Shown here one piece after another: positions 1-6,557 of a stretch of DNA of 20,593 nucleotides. Under the pieces are notes generated by a model. It did no database searches, was not told where the DNA came from, and saw nothing but the letters and a program-made list of their open reading frames with translations. Numbering within the stretch: the first letter of the stretch is position 1; every line of letters starts with the position of its first letter. A program made the position numbers and the translations under genes. This stretch comes from VGBK01 sp964354255. GTDB lineage: Bacteria; Actinomycetota; Acidimicrobiia; Spongiisociales; UBA11373. The DNA is taken from positions 1 to 20,593 of the forward strand of contig CAYGYX010000038.1 in the NCBI GenBank assembly GCA_964354255.1. The letters run 5' to 3'.

Positions 1-443
1 AGGAGCCGGGCGGGGAGCCGCAGGAGCCGGGGAGTGGCGAGCCCGACCCCTCCGGGTTGTCGGACGCCTTCGTTGATGTCTTCTATGGGAACGCGCAGAT
101 CCAGGCGCTCATGCCCGGCGCTCGCCGGGTCCTGGGTTGCCCGAACAGCACTCACCGGTTTGGCTGCAACGAGGTAGTGGAGGGCATCCTCATCGGCCTC
201 GCGACCGACTTCGAAGAGGCGTTCAGTGCCCCGACGGAGCGCCAGAGGGAAGGATTCATGGCTTGTGCCATGGCGACGGTCATGGCCGGGTTGGAGACCG
301 AAGATGGCCGGGTGCTCTTCCCTGGGCTCCGGGCAGCGATGCCGGTGATCCGGCGGCTCAGCGACCCCGGCGTGGCGCAGCGGTTTGTGGAGATGGTGGC
401 GGCCCGGGACGCCGCCGACTGGGAGAGGCGGGGGTTGGGATGA
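1..443 (+). CDS. C-terminal part of an unknown protein (5' end outside window)
   Basis: The frame is open from the left edge. Its first residues form a Gly/Pro/Glu-rich linker with repeated GEP units, followed by a folded-looking segment of about 128 residues ending in WERRGLG and a TGA stop at 441-443. A TTG at 57 could serve as a start, but the open frame and the linker upstream suggest the protein begins outside the window. The folded part is mostly helical in appearance and has three cysteines (in VLGCP, RFGCN and MACAM). I do not recognise a family. The stop overlaps the start of the next gene (ATGA), so the two are probably translationally coupled and may act in the same extracytoplasmic process, since the neighbour is a lipoprotein. 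No catalytic motif is visible. Confidence 0.6.
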   Translation, partial: EPGGEPQEPGSGEPDPSGLSDAFVDVFYGNAQIQALMPGARRVLGCPNSTHRFGCNEVVEGILIGLATDFEEAFSAPTERQREGFMACAMATVMAGLETEDGRVLFPGLRAAMPVIRRLSDPGVAQRFVEMVAARDAADWERRGLG

Positions 444-2037
444 TGGTGTCTGCCCCTGGCCCTGGCCTGCGGCGGGCTGCTGCCGTTGCCCTGGCAGCCG
501 TACTGCTCATGGCCGGGTGCGGCGGCGACGGTTCGGTGTTCGGCAGCGAGGGGGGCGGAGCCCTAACCGGCGCCGAGGTGAGCGGGTTGGGGGTGACGCT
601 GCGCCTCCCCGAGGGCTGGTTCTCGACCGCCGCGGTGGGGACGCTGGTGGCCGCCGAACTGGAGGACGACCTCACGCAGACGGTGCCGGAGGGTGCCCGC
701 TTGGTGGTCGAGCGCGGCGCCAGCGCCATGCCGGCTGCGACCATCCAGGTCCCCTTGATCACCGGGGAGGACGAGGGCGCCGGGATCGCCAACGTGGTCG
801 AGGAGCCGCGCGAGGTGACCGTAGGCGACCGTGTGGGGGTGTCGATCGGCGTTGAGGAGCGCCTGGAGGGGATCTTGGTGGTTAGGCGTTTCGTGTTCGT
901 GGGCGTCGGCGACGAGGCCCGGCAGTTCCTGCTCGAGGCACCATCGGAGCGCTGGGCCGGAAGTTCCGCCACGCTGGAATCGATCCTGAGCAGCGCCGCC
1001 TTCGCCTCCGTGGAGCCGGGGTCCGCCGCCACCACGACCGCGGCGGAAGCAACCACGACCACTGTGGTGGCGACCACCGCGCCTCCCGGCGTCTCTCTGA
1101 TCGCCTTCATGTCCGACCGGGATGGTGATCGGGAGATCTACGTGATGGGCGCCGACGGCTCCAACCCGACCCGGCTGACCACCTCGCCGGGTGTCGACAC
1201 CGCCCCCGCGTGGTCGCCGGATGGGTCGCTGATNNNNNNNNNNNNNNNNNNNNNNNNNNNNNNNNNNNNNNNNNNNNNNNNNNNNNNNNNNNNNNNNNNN
1301 NNNNNNNNNNNNNNNNNNNNNNNNNNNNNNNNNCCACCTCGCCGGGTGTCGACACCGCCCCCGCGTGGTCGCCGGATGGGTCGCTGATTGCCTTCATGTC
1401 CGACCGGGACGGCGACGCGGAGATCTACGTGATGGACGCCGACGGCTCCAACCCGACCCGGCTGACCACCTCGCCGGGTGTCGACACCGCCCCCGCGTGG
1501 TCGCCGGATGGGTCGCTGATCGCCTTCGCCTCGGAGCGGGACGGTGATCGAGAGATCTACGTGATGGGCGCCGACGGCTCCAGCCCGGCGCGTCTCACCG
1601 TCTCGCCGGGTGTGGAGGACGACCCGTCCTGGTCGCCCGACGGGTCTCGCATCGCCTTCGCCTCGGAGCGGGACGGCGACCGGGAGATCTACGTGATGGG
1701 CGCCGACGGCTCCGACCCGACCCGTCTCACCGCCTCACCCGGCGGGGACACCCGGCCCGCGTGGTCGTCGGATGGGTCACACATTGCCTTCGCCTCGGAG
1801 CGGGGCGGCAACTGGGATGTCCACGTGATGGCCGCAGGTGGCTCCGATCAGCTGCCCATTACCACGGCCCCGGGCTGGGATGCGAGCCCGATATGGTCGC
1901 CGGACGGGTTGCGGATCGCCTTCGTGTCGGATCGGGACGGTGACTGGAATATCCACGTGATGAGCGCCGACGGCTCCAACCCGATCCGGCTCACCGCTTC
2001 CACCGCGGGCGACTTCACACCGGCCTGGTCGCCGTAG
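440..2037 (+). CDS. Lipoprotein with PsbP/DcrB-like domain and six-bladed TolB/PD40-type beta-propeller (interrupted by assembly gap)
   Basis: ATG at 440 overlaps the upstream TGA; ATG at 443 is an alternative start. Residues 1-27 form a lipoprotein signal peptide ending in LLMAGC, with Cys27 as the lipidation site. Residues of about 35-185 contain the LPEGW and FLLEAPSERW patterns of PsbP/DcrB-like (DUF1795-type) folds, which is a tentative assignment. A Thr/Ala-rich linker follows, then tandem 44-residue blades of the form IAFxSxRDGDxEIYVMxADGSxPxRLT...PAWSPDGS, typical of TolB/PD40 propellers. The 100-N gap (1234-1333) falls inside the blades and changes the apparent frame. Joining the two sides across their shared 55 bases restores one frame, the exact 132-bp period and six blades, the usual number for TolB-type propellers. 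The protein probably sits outside the membrane as a scaffold or ligand-binding protein; no substrate can be inferred. The true length depends on the gap. Confidence 0.85.
1100..2034 (+). repeat. Tandem 132-bp repeats encoding propeller blades
   Basis: Units begin at 1100, 1387, 1519, 1651, 1783 and 1915, each marked by an ATC/ATT-GCC-TTC (IAF) codon triplet. The spacing is exactly 132 bp, apart from the gap-interrupted first interval. The first units are nearly identical in DNA: 1151-1233 matches 1438-1520 over 83 bases. The later units (from about 1783) are diverged. This pattern fits recent duplication or gene conversion among the first blades. Confidence 0.9.
1234..1333. other. Assembly gap (100 N)
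   Basis: A run of exactly 100 N, the conventional length for a gap of unknown size. The last 55 bases before it (1179-1233) are identical to the first 55 bases after it (1334-1388), and to a third copy at 1466-1520. Confidence 0.98.
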
Positions 2038-2049
2038 ACCGGGGAGTGA

Positions 2050-2066
2050 GGCCCGGTGACCGGGCC
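2050..2066. terminator. Possible bidirectional terminator between convergent genes
   Basis: GGCCCG (2050-2055) and CGGGCC (2061-2066) form a 6-bp perfect stem with loop GTGAC. It lies 13 nt after the propeller gene's stop and 2 nt beyond the sigma-factor stop on the other strand. No clear T-run is present on either side, so it is a weak call supported mainly by its position. Confidence 0.45.
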
Positions 2067-2068
2067 GC

Positions 2069-3082
2069 TCAGCGCAAGTCCTCCTCCCGCAGCCCGAAGG
2101 CGGGATGCCGGAGTCGGGACAGCGCCAGCGTCTCGATCTGGCGGATCCGCTCGCGGGTCAGGTCGAACTCCTCCCCGATCTCGCCCAGCGTGCGCGGGAT
2201 GCCGTCCAGGAACCCGTAACGCAGCTGCAGGATGCGGCGCTCGCGAGCGGGGAGCCCGTCGATGACCCGATTCAGCCTCCGGGCGGCGGAGGCCTCGGCG
2301 GCCAGCTGGGCGGGATCAGGGGCATCGCCGTCTTCGATGAAGTCGCCCAGCAGTGCGCCGTCCTCGCCGACCGGCTGCTCCAGGGAGACGGGGTTGGTGA
2401 CGCCGAGCGCCAGGGTGACCCGATCGAGCGAGAAGCCGGTCGCCTCGGCGATCTCCTCGGGCTGCGGTTCGCGGCCCAGGACCGCCTTCAAGCGATCCTG
2501 GGTTCCCCGCACGACCCGCACGGTGTCGTGGATGTGCACGGGGACCCGGACGATTCGGGCCTTGTCGGCGATCGCCCGGGTGATGGCCTGGCGGATCCAC
2601 CAGGTGGCGTAGGTGGAGAACTTGAAGCCTCTCCTCCAGTCGAACTTCTCGACGGCGCGGATCAGGCCCAGGTTCCCCTCCTGGATCAGGTCCAGGAAGC
2701 CGATGCCCGGCGTTTGGGCATGGCGGCGGGCGTTGGTGACCACCAGCCGCAGGTTGGCGGTGACGAACACCTCCTTCGCCTCGAGTTGGCTGCGCAGGGC
2801 GCGGCGCAGGGTGATCTGGTCGGCTGCGTCCGGTCCAGCGAGCGCGCGGATCCTCGCCACCGTGGCGCCGGCGGTCTCGATCTGTTGGGCGAGGGCTATC
2901 TCCTGCTCGGTGGTCAGCAGCGCGAAGCTGCCCATGGAGTTCAGGTACTGGGCGAGGGAGTCGCCGCTCAAGGCCGCCTTGTCGGGGGTCCCCCTCCCCC
3001 GGCGGCGTTGCCGAATGCCGTTGAGGCTGCGGAGCCGACCGGCGGCGTCCCCGCCCCCGGGCGCGGGGTAAGGCATGTTCAC
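2069..3082 (-). CDS. RNA polymerase sigma factor, sigma-70 group 2 / primary-like
   Basis: A 337-residue sigma-70 protein without region 1.1. Region 1.2 is at about 40-70 (DSLAQYLNSMG, TTEQEIALAQQIE). Region 2 is at about 105-180 and contains NLRLVV, FLDLIQEGNLGLIRAV and the -10-recognising segment FSTYATWWIRQAI. Region 3 follows, and region 4 (PARERRILQLRYGF, RTLGEIGEEFDLTRERIRQIE) carries the -35-binding helix-turn-helix. All core-binding and DNA-binding elements look intact. The size and missing region 1.1 fit the group 2 (SigB/HrdB-like) alternatives to RpoD, but a lineage-specific principal sigma cannot be excluded. Start is GTG at 3082 or ATG at 3076; an AGAGGA sequence lies about 10 nt upstream of the GTG. 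It follows the IF-1-like gene by 65 nt on the same strand with no obvious terminator, so co-transcription with the RRM and IF-1 genes is likely. The N-terminal 40 residues are basic and probably disordered. Confidence 0.93.
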   Translation of the reverse strand: MNMPYPAPGGGDAAGRLRSLNGIRQRRRGRGTPDKAALSGDSLAQYLNSMGSFALLTTEQEIALAQQIETAGATVARIRALAGPDAADQITLRRALRSQLEAKEVFVTANLRLVVTNARRHAQTPGIGFLDLIQEGNLGLIRAVEKFDWRRGFKFSTYATWWIRQAITRAIADKARIVRVPVHIHDTVRVVRGTQDRLKAVLGREPQPEEIAEATGFSLDRVTLALGVTNPVSLEQPVGEDGALLGDFIEDGDAPDPAQLAAEASAARRLNRVIDGLPARERRILQLRYGFLDGIPRTLGEIGEEFDLTRERIRQIETLALSRLRHPAFGLREEDLR

Positions 3083-3147
3083 GTGGGTCGGTCCTCTGCT
3101 TCTCGCCGTGATCTCCGGCGCACGAGACGCGTCCGGGGGGCCGGCTG

Positions 3148-3387
3148 CTAGACGTGCCGCCAGATGATCCGGCCCCTGGTCGGGTCGTAGAGGGACACCT
3201 CGAGATCGACGGTGTCCCCGGCCAGGATGCGGATCTTGCGACCCCGGCGCATGCGGCCGGCCGCTCGGGCGACCACTTCCATTCCCTGTTCGGTCTCGAC
3301 CAGGAACTTGGCGTCCCGCAAGACGGTCTTCACTGTTCCGCTGGTGCGGAAGGTCTGGGTGTTGGGACCTCGGTCGGCGTCGCTAAT
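3148..3387 (-). CDS. infA: Translation initiation factor IF-1-like protein, probable ATT start
   Basis: The protein is an S1-type OB-fold matching IF-1 nearly end to end: SGTVKTVLRDAKFLVE, then GRMRRGRKIRILAGD, then SLYDPTRGRIIWR, which corresponds to the classic YDLTRGRI segment. IF-1 binds the 30S A site and works with IF-2 and IF-3 in start selection. The start is unusual. The only canonical-type codon upstream is TTG at 3465, which would add 26 Pro/Arg-rich residues and overlap the RRM gene by 23 nt. An ATT at 3387-3385 is preceded by a strong Shine-Dalgarno (AGAAGGA) with a 7-nt spacer. It gives a protein of 79 residues, close to the usual 72. I therefore favour ATT, a start known from E. 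coli infC. The gene lies 55 nt after the RRM stop. It may be a paralogue of the infA expected in the ribosomal-protein operon, which is not in this window. Confidence 0.85.
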   Translation of the reverse strand: MSDADRGPNTQTFRTSGTVKTVLRDAKFLVETEQGMEVVARAAGRMRRGRKIRILAGDTVDLEVSLYDPTRGRIIWRHV

Positions 3388-3401
3388 GGGCGGGTCCTTC
3401 T
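3388..3401 (-). promoter_or_regulatory. Shine-Dalgarno that supports the ATT start of the IF-1 gene
   Basis: On the minus strand AGAAGGA is followed by seven bases (CCCGCCC) and then ATT. This is the only strong ribosome-binding site between the RRM stop and the conserved IF-1 core, and no ATG, GTG or TTG lies at a suitable distance from it in this frame. Confidence 0.7.
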
Positions 3402-3442
3402 CTGTGGCGCGATACGGCCTGGTGCCGATGCGTCGGGTGCGG

Positions 3443-3697
3443 TTAGCCGGAGCGGGGACGGGCAAGATTGACCTTGAGCTGACGGCCGTCGAGGGCCTTG
3501 CCGTCCGTCGCCGCGATTGCCTTCTGCGCCTCTTCGGCAGAGGGCATCTCGACGAAGCCGAAGCCGCGGGAGCGGCCGGTGTCGCGGTCCTCGACGACCT
3601 GGGCGCTGGTCACTTCACCGTACTGGCTGAAGAGGGAGCGGAGGGAGGACGAGGTGGTGGAGAACGCCAGGTTCCCCACGTAGATGTTGGTGGACAT
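3443..3697 (-). CDS. Small RRM-domain RNA-binding protein
   Basis: An 84-residue protein consisting of a single RNA recognition motif. RNP2 is NIYVGNL near residues 4-10, and RNP1 is RGFGFVEM near residues 44-51; the aromatic RNA-contacting positions of both are present. The tail after the RRM is short (NLARPRSG), like the cyanobacterial and actinobacterial Rbp-type proteins, several of which are cold- or stress-induced RNA chaperones. The start is ATG at 3697, fixed by an ideal AAGGAG seven bases upstream and by homology beginning right at the N-terminus. A longer open frame upstream is 5' leader, not protein. It is the first gene of an apparent unit with IF-1 and a sigma factor, and the candidate promoter lies about 165 nt upstream, giving a long leader. 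Confidence 0.93.
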   Translation of the reverse strand: MSTNIYVGNLAFSTTSSSLRSLFSQYGEVTSAQVVEDRDTGRSRGFGFVEMPSAEEAQKAIAATDGKALDGRQLKVNLARPRSG

Positions 3698-3862
3698 GTT
3701 TGTGCTCCTTGAAGCATGAACCGTCGGATCTGAACGCCCCGCCGATGCCCGGGTTCGCCCCGATTGGGGTCGAGGCGGCACCGGCGATCCTGCGGCGACT
3801 TCGCTCGACGGAACAGAAGGAGCAAAGGCAGGCGCCGCACGCTCTGCGCGTGCGCACAACTC

Positions 3863-3868
3863 ATGGTA
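3863..3868 (-). promoter_or_regulatory. Candidate -10 box for RRM/IF-1/sigma unit
   Basis: TACCAT on the minus strand fits the TANNNT -10 pattern. The ten bases CGGCTACCAT recur upstream of the polyprenyl synthase gene (6548-6557), also on the minus strand. No convincing -35 hexamer is visible. Confidence 0.35.
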
Positions 3869-4036
3869 GCCGATCCCGGGCGCTGGCCGCGTCGGGCGCG
3901 GCAGCCGGCCGGGGTGATGCCGTCACCCGGCCGGCGAGGTGGCCCAGCCGGCCAGGCCATGGAAGCCGGCACGGAGGCGCTGGCCTCCAACGAGGTCATC
4001 ACCGGCTGCCGGGCCGTACCGGTTATCCGGTGCGGA

Positions 4037-4042
4037 TACTCT
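4037..4042 (+). promoter_or_regulatory. Candidate -10 box; GrpB gene possibly leaderless
   Basis: TACTCT ends 7 nt before the ATG at 4050, and no Shine-Dalgarno is present. The predicted transcription start falls on or next to the start codon. Confidence 0.4.
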
Positions 4043-4049
4043 CCCCGGC

Positions 4050-4838
4050 ATGGATGCGGGCCTTCGGCAGAGCCTGGTAGAGGCGGGGGTGGACCCGGAG
4101 GCCATCGGCGACCCTGCCCTGGCCTGGCGGCGCCTCTCCGGTGTCTTCGGGCCCCGGGCCACGCTGCTCGACCGCTACGCCCTGGAGGCGGCCGCCCGGG
4201 GGGTGGCGGTGGAGGACCTTCCCGCCGCCGACCGGAGGCAGATGGCGCTGGAGGTGCTGCAGGCCCGGGACCCCCGCCTGGAACTGGCCGGGTCGGGCCG
4301 TGGCGACCCGGTGGAAGTCGTGCCCTACGACCCGGGTTGGGCGGCCACCTTCGCCCGCTGGCGCGATCGGCTGGCCGCGGCGCTGGGGGCGGCCGTGGTG
4401 CGCATCGAGCACGTGGGTTCCACCTCGGTCGAGGGCCTGGCCGCCAAGCCGGTCGTGGACATCGGGGTGGGCGTGCCCGACGTGGAGGACGAGGCCACCT
4501 ACCTGCCCGCCATCGAGGGGCTCGGGGTCCCCCTGCGCAGCCGGGAGACGGGGCACCGCTACTTTCGGCCCGGGCCCGGCCATCCCCGCGAGATCCAGGT
4601 GCACGTCTGGCAGGTCGGCAGCTCGTTCGAGCGGGTGCACCTGCTGTTCCGGGATTACCTGCGGGCCCATCCCGCCGCTCGCGCCGCCTACGCCGCACTC
4701 AAGGTGGCTGTGGCCGAGCGTTACCGGGACGACCGCATCGCTTACAACGAGGCCAAGACCGGGTTCATCCTCGACACCCTCGAGGCGGCGGAGCGGTGGG
4801 CGGCGGCGACGGGTTGGGTGCCGGGCGAGCCCACCTGA
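4050..4838 (+). CDS. GrpB/UPF0157 nucleotidyltransferase-like protein with N-terminal extension
   Basis: Residues from about 85 to 255 match the GrpB (UPF0157) family: VEVVPYDPGWAATF at the domain start, then the nucleotidyltransferase-fold segment RIEHVGSTSVEGLAAKPVVDI, then FRDYLRAHP and YNEAKTGFI near the end. The biochemical role of the family is poorly defined. Related proteins are fused to CoaE in some actinobacteria. The first ~80 residues are an extra, mostly helical region (LRQSLVEAGVDPEAIGDP, LLDRYALEAAARG) that I do not recognise. Total length is 262 residues, against roughly 170-180 for a lone GrpB domain. The start is ATG at 4050; there is no Shine-Dalgarno, but TACTCT lies 7 nt upstream, consistent with a leaderless mRNA. 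The gene converges on the 174-aa unknown gene with a 19-nt gap. It is probably a stand-alone gene. Confidence 0.85.
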   Translation: MDAGLRQSLVEAGVDPEAIGDPALAWRRLSGVFGPRATLLDRYALEAAARGVAVEDLPAADRRQMALEVLQARDPRLELAGSGRGDPVEVVPYDPGWAATFARWRDRLAAALGAAVVRIEHVGSTSVEGLAAKPVVDIGVGVPDVEDEATYLPAIEGLGVPLRSRETGHRYFRPGPGHPREIQVHVWQVGSSFERVHLLFRDYLRAHPAARAAYAALKVAVAERYRDDRIAYNEAKTGFILDTLEAAERWAAATGWVPGEPT

Positions 4839-4857
4839 CGGCCTCCCCGGCCCGCGG

Positions 4858-5382
4858 CTACCCCCAGCGCATCTCGGGCAGGTGCGTGTCGCCCTCGCCG
4901 GGGATGGCCAGCCGGGTGAGGAGCAACCCGAGCAGCACCGCCGGCAGGGGAAGGGGTTGCTCGCAGACGGCGCCGAAGGGTCGGCGGGTGAAGCGGGCCG
5001 CCCGGTCCTCGCCGGCGAACAGGTCCCAGCGACCCGGTCGCCCGAGCCGGGCCTCGGCCGGGTTGAGGGTGTAGGCGTAGTCCCGGCCGTTGATGCCGTA
5101 GTTGCCGATCGAGGCAGCGGCCATCGCCATCCTCTGCCGGGCCTCGTTGATCACCACCGGGCGCAGGGTCGAGCCCTGCTCGGCGGCGGTGAGGCGCCAG
5201 CGCGCCCCCCAGGGGAGGTCGAGCCGCTGGCCCCTTCCGAAGTAGATGTTGAGGGCGCTGTAGCGACCCATCGCCACCTGCAGTCCGACCTCGGCCCGGA
5301 GCTCGAAGGCGGGGAAACCCAGGAGCCGCGCCCGGTGGACGGCGACCGGCCCGACGATCAAGGGGGTAGGGCGCCCGGCCAT
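4858..5382 (-). CDS. Conserved-looking hypothetical protein, 174 aa
   Basis: I do not recognise this protein. It begins MAGRPTPLIVGPVAV and has regularly spaced hydrophobic/aromatic stretches suggesting a beta-rich cytoplasmic fold (GRYSALNIYFGRG, LPWGARWRLTA, IGNYGINGRDYAYTLN). A hydrophobic segment near residues 143-160 (PLPAVLLGLLLTRLAI) could be a buried helix or a weak membrane segment. The composition matches its neighbours and the codon use is ordinary, so it looks like a real resident gene. It lies 149 nt downstream of the polyprenyl synthase stop, separated by a hairpin, and has its own candidate -10 (TAGCCT on the minus strand at 5441-5446), so it is probably transcribed separately. 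The ribosome-binding site is weak. It ends 19 nt from the convergent GrpB gene. Confidence 0.7.
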   Translation of the reverse strand: MAGRPTPLIVGPVAVHRARLLGFPAFELRAEVGLQVAMGRYSALNIYFGRGQRLDLPWGARWRLTAAEQGSTLRPVVINEARQRMAMAAASIGNYGINGRDYAYTLNPAEARLGRPGRWDLFAGEDRAARFTRRPFGAVCEQPLPLPAVLLGLLLTRLAIPGEGDTHLPEMRWG

Positions 5383-5440
5383 GCGGGTTGGTCCATCCCC
5401 ACTCGTCTGCCGCGTCGTGAGCCCACCTCCCGGTCCTTCG

Positions 5441-5446
5441 AGGCTA
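5441..5446 (-). promoter_or_regulatory. Candidate -10 box for the 174-aa gene
   Basis: TAGCCT on the minus strand, about 58 nt upstream of the ATG at 5382. It fits TANNNT; no clear -35 is visible. Confidence 0.3.
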
Positions 5447-5501
5447 GCGGCGGGGCGGACGGCCGCTCCTGCCCGCCGGCCGGCGAGGGGGCGGCCCCGG
5501 C

Positions 5502-5516
5502 CGGGCTCTCAGCCCG
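5502..5516 (-). terminator. Weak terminator hairpin after polyprenyl synthase
   Basis: CGGGCT (5502-5507) pairs with AGCCCG (5511-5516), a 6-bp stem with a 3-nt loop, located 15-30 nt after the stop of the upstream minus-strand gene. It lacks a T-run. Confidence 0.35.
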
Positions 5517-5531
5517 ATCTCAGATTCCCCC

Positions 5532-6524
5532 TCAGAGCCGGGCCTCCTCGACCCTGGCGATCAGGTACTCGCCGAGGGCCCGCAGGATTTCGGCCACCGG
5601 CCCCCGGGGCAGATCCTCGAGGGCGGCGGCGGCGGCGGTGGTGTGCTCCCGGGCCATCTGCAGGGCACGCTCGACGTGCCCCCGGGACCGGGCCAGATCG
5701 ATTACCCGGGCCACTGCTTCCGGTGGGTAGGGCCGGCCGCCGGCCAGCAGGCGGCGCACCTCGTCCCCGTCCGGGCCCTCCAGGGCGTAGAGGACGGGGA
5801 GGGTGAAGGTGCCTTCGCCGATGTCGGAGCCGGCCGGCTTGCCCAGGAAGCCCTCGGTGGCCACCAGGTCGAGCACGTCGTCGGTGATCTGAAAAGCCAT
5901 CCCCACCTCGTGCGCCCAGCGGCTCACCGCCTCCACCTCGACGGGAGAGGCTCCGCCGGCCATGGCCCCGAGCCGGGCCGAGGTGCGGATGAGGCTGGCC
6001 GTCTTCAGCCGGATCACCCGGGAGTAGCCCTCGCGACCCTGGCCGGTGTCGTCGGTGAGTTGCAGCTCGCCGATCTGGCCCTCACAGAGGTCGCCGTAGG
6101 TGCGGGCGAGGAGGGCGACCGCCTCGATGCCCAGCGGGGCGGCCGTCTCGCTGGCCCGGGCGAGCAGGAAATCGCCGGCGAGTATGGCCACGGTGTTGGA
6201 CCAGTTGGCGTTCACCGACACCGCTCCCCGCCGGCTCTCGGCCTGGTCGATGACGTCGTCGTGGTAGAGGCTGCCGAGGTGGACCAGCTCCACCGCCACC
6301 CCGGCCGCCACCGGGCCGTCGCCGCGGTCGCCGCCGAGTTCGGCGGTCACCTGGGCGAGCAGCGGCCGGTAGCGCTTGCCCCCGGCGGCGAGGAGGTGCT
6401 GGGCGATCCGGGTCAGGAAGGCATCGGAGGAGGTGGTGGCCCGGCGCAATCCTTCTTCCACGGCCTCAAGCCGGGTCCACACCCGTTCGATAGGGATGAG
6501 GTCGCGAACGACGGGGCGATCCAT
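5532..6524 (-). CDS. Polyprenyl diphosphate synthase (long-chain, trans type)
   Basis: A 330-residue isoprenoid synthase that condenses isopentenyl diphosphate onto an allylic diphosphate. All family motifs are visible: GGKRYRP (about 48-54), the first Asp-rich motif HDDVID (D89, D90, D93) followed by SRRG, and the second Asp-rich motif FQITDDVLD (D215, D216, D219). The residues four and five positions before the first motif are small (Ser85, Gly84). In this family small residues there leave the product channel open, so a long chain is expected, most likely the menaquinone side chain. The start is ATG at 6524, supported by GGAGAGG five bases upstream; an in-frame extension to 6677 is low-complexity and lies in the clpC promoter region. 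A candidate -10 TACCAT lies about 28 nt upstream. It is divergent from clpC. Confidence 0.92.
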   Translation of the reverse strand: MDRPVVRDLIPIERVWTRLEAVEEGLRRATTSSDAFLTRIAQHLLAAGGKRYRPLLAQVTAELGGDRGDGPVAAGVAVELVHLGSLYHDDVIDQAESRRGAVSVNANWSNTVAILAGDFLLARASETAAPLGIEAVALLARTYGDLCEGQIGELQLTDDTGQGREGYSRVIRLKTASLIRTSARLGAMAGGASPVEVEAVSRWAHEVGMAFQITDDVLDLVATEGFLGKPAGSDIGEGTFTLPVLYALEGPDGDEVRRLLAGGRPYPPEAVARVIDLARSRGHVERALQMAREHTTAAAAALEDLPRGPVAEILRALGEYLIARVEEARL

Positions 6525-6551
6525 GGGGGCCTCTCCCGGGGGCCGGTATCG

Positions 6552-6557
6552 ATGGTA
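6552..6557 (-). promoter_or_regulatory. Candidate -10 box for polyprenyl synthase
   Basis: TACCAT on the minus strand in the context CGGCTACCAT, identical over ten bases to the box upstream of the RRM gene. Confidence 0.4.

Larger units (their letters stand above)
3698..4049. other. 352-bp divergent regulatory region with long RRM leader
   Basis: No convincing gene is present. On the minus strand a candidate -10 (TACCAT, 3863-3868, in the context CGGCTACCAT) would start transcription near 3856 and leave a leader of about 155-160 nt before the RRM gene. Within that leader, 3836-3842 pairs with 3848-3854 (CGCACGC/GCGTGCG, 7 bp, loop 5), and a CCCC/GGGG hairpin lies at 3758-3769. On the plus strand a candidate -10 for the GrpB gene sits at 4037-4042. 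The bases between about 3870 and 4010 show no feature I can name. Confidence 0.5.

Noticed and set aside
1100..2034. CRISPR-like array
   Set aside because: Regular spacing comes from 132-bp in-frame coding repeats of propeller blades; there are no short repeats alternating with unique spacers.
3698..3859. N-terminal extension of the RRM protein
   Set aside because: The ATG at 3697 has an ideal ribosome-binding site and family homology starts there; the upstream frame is low-complexity leader.
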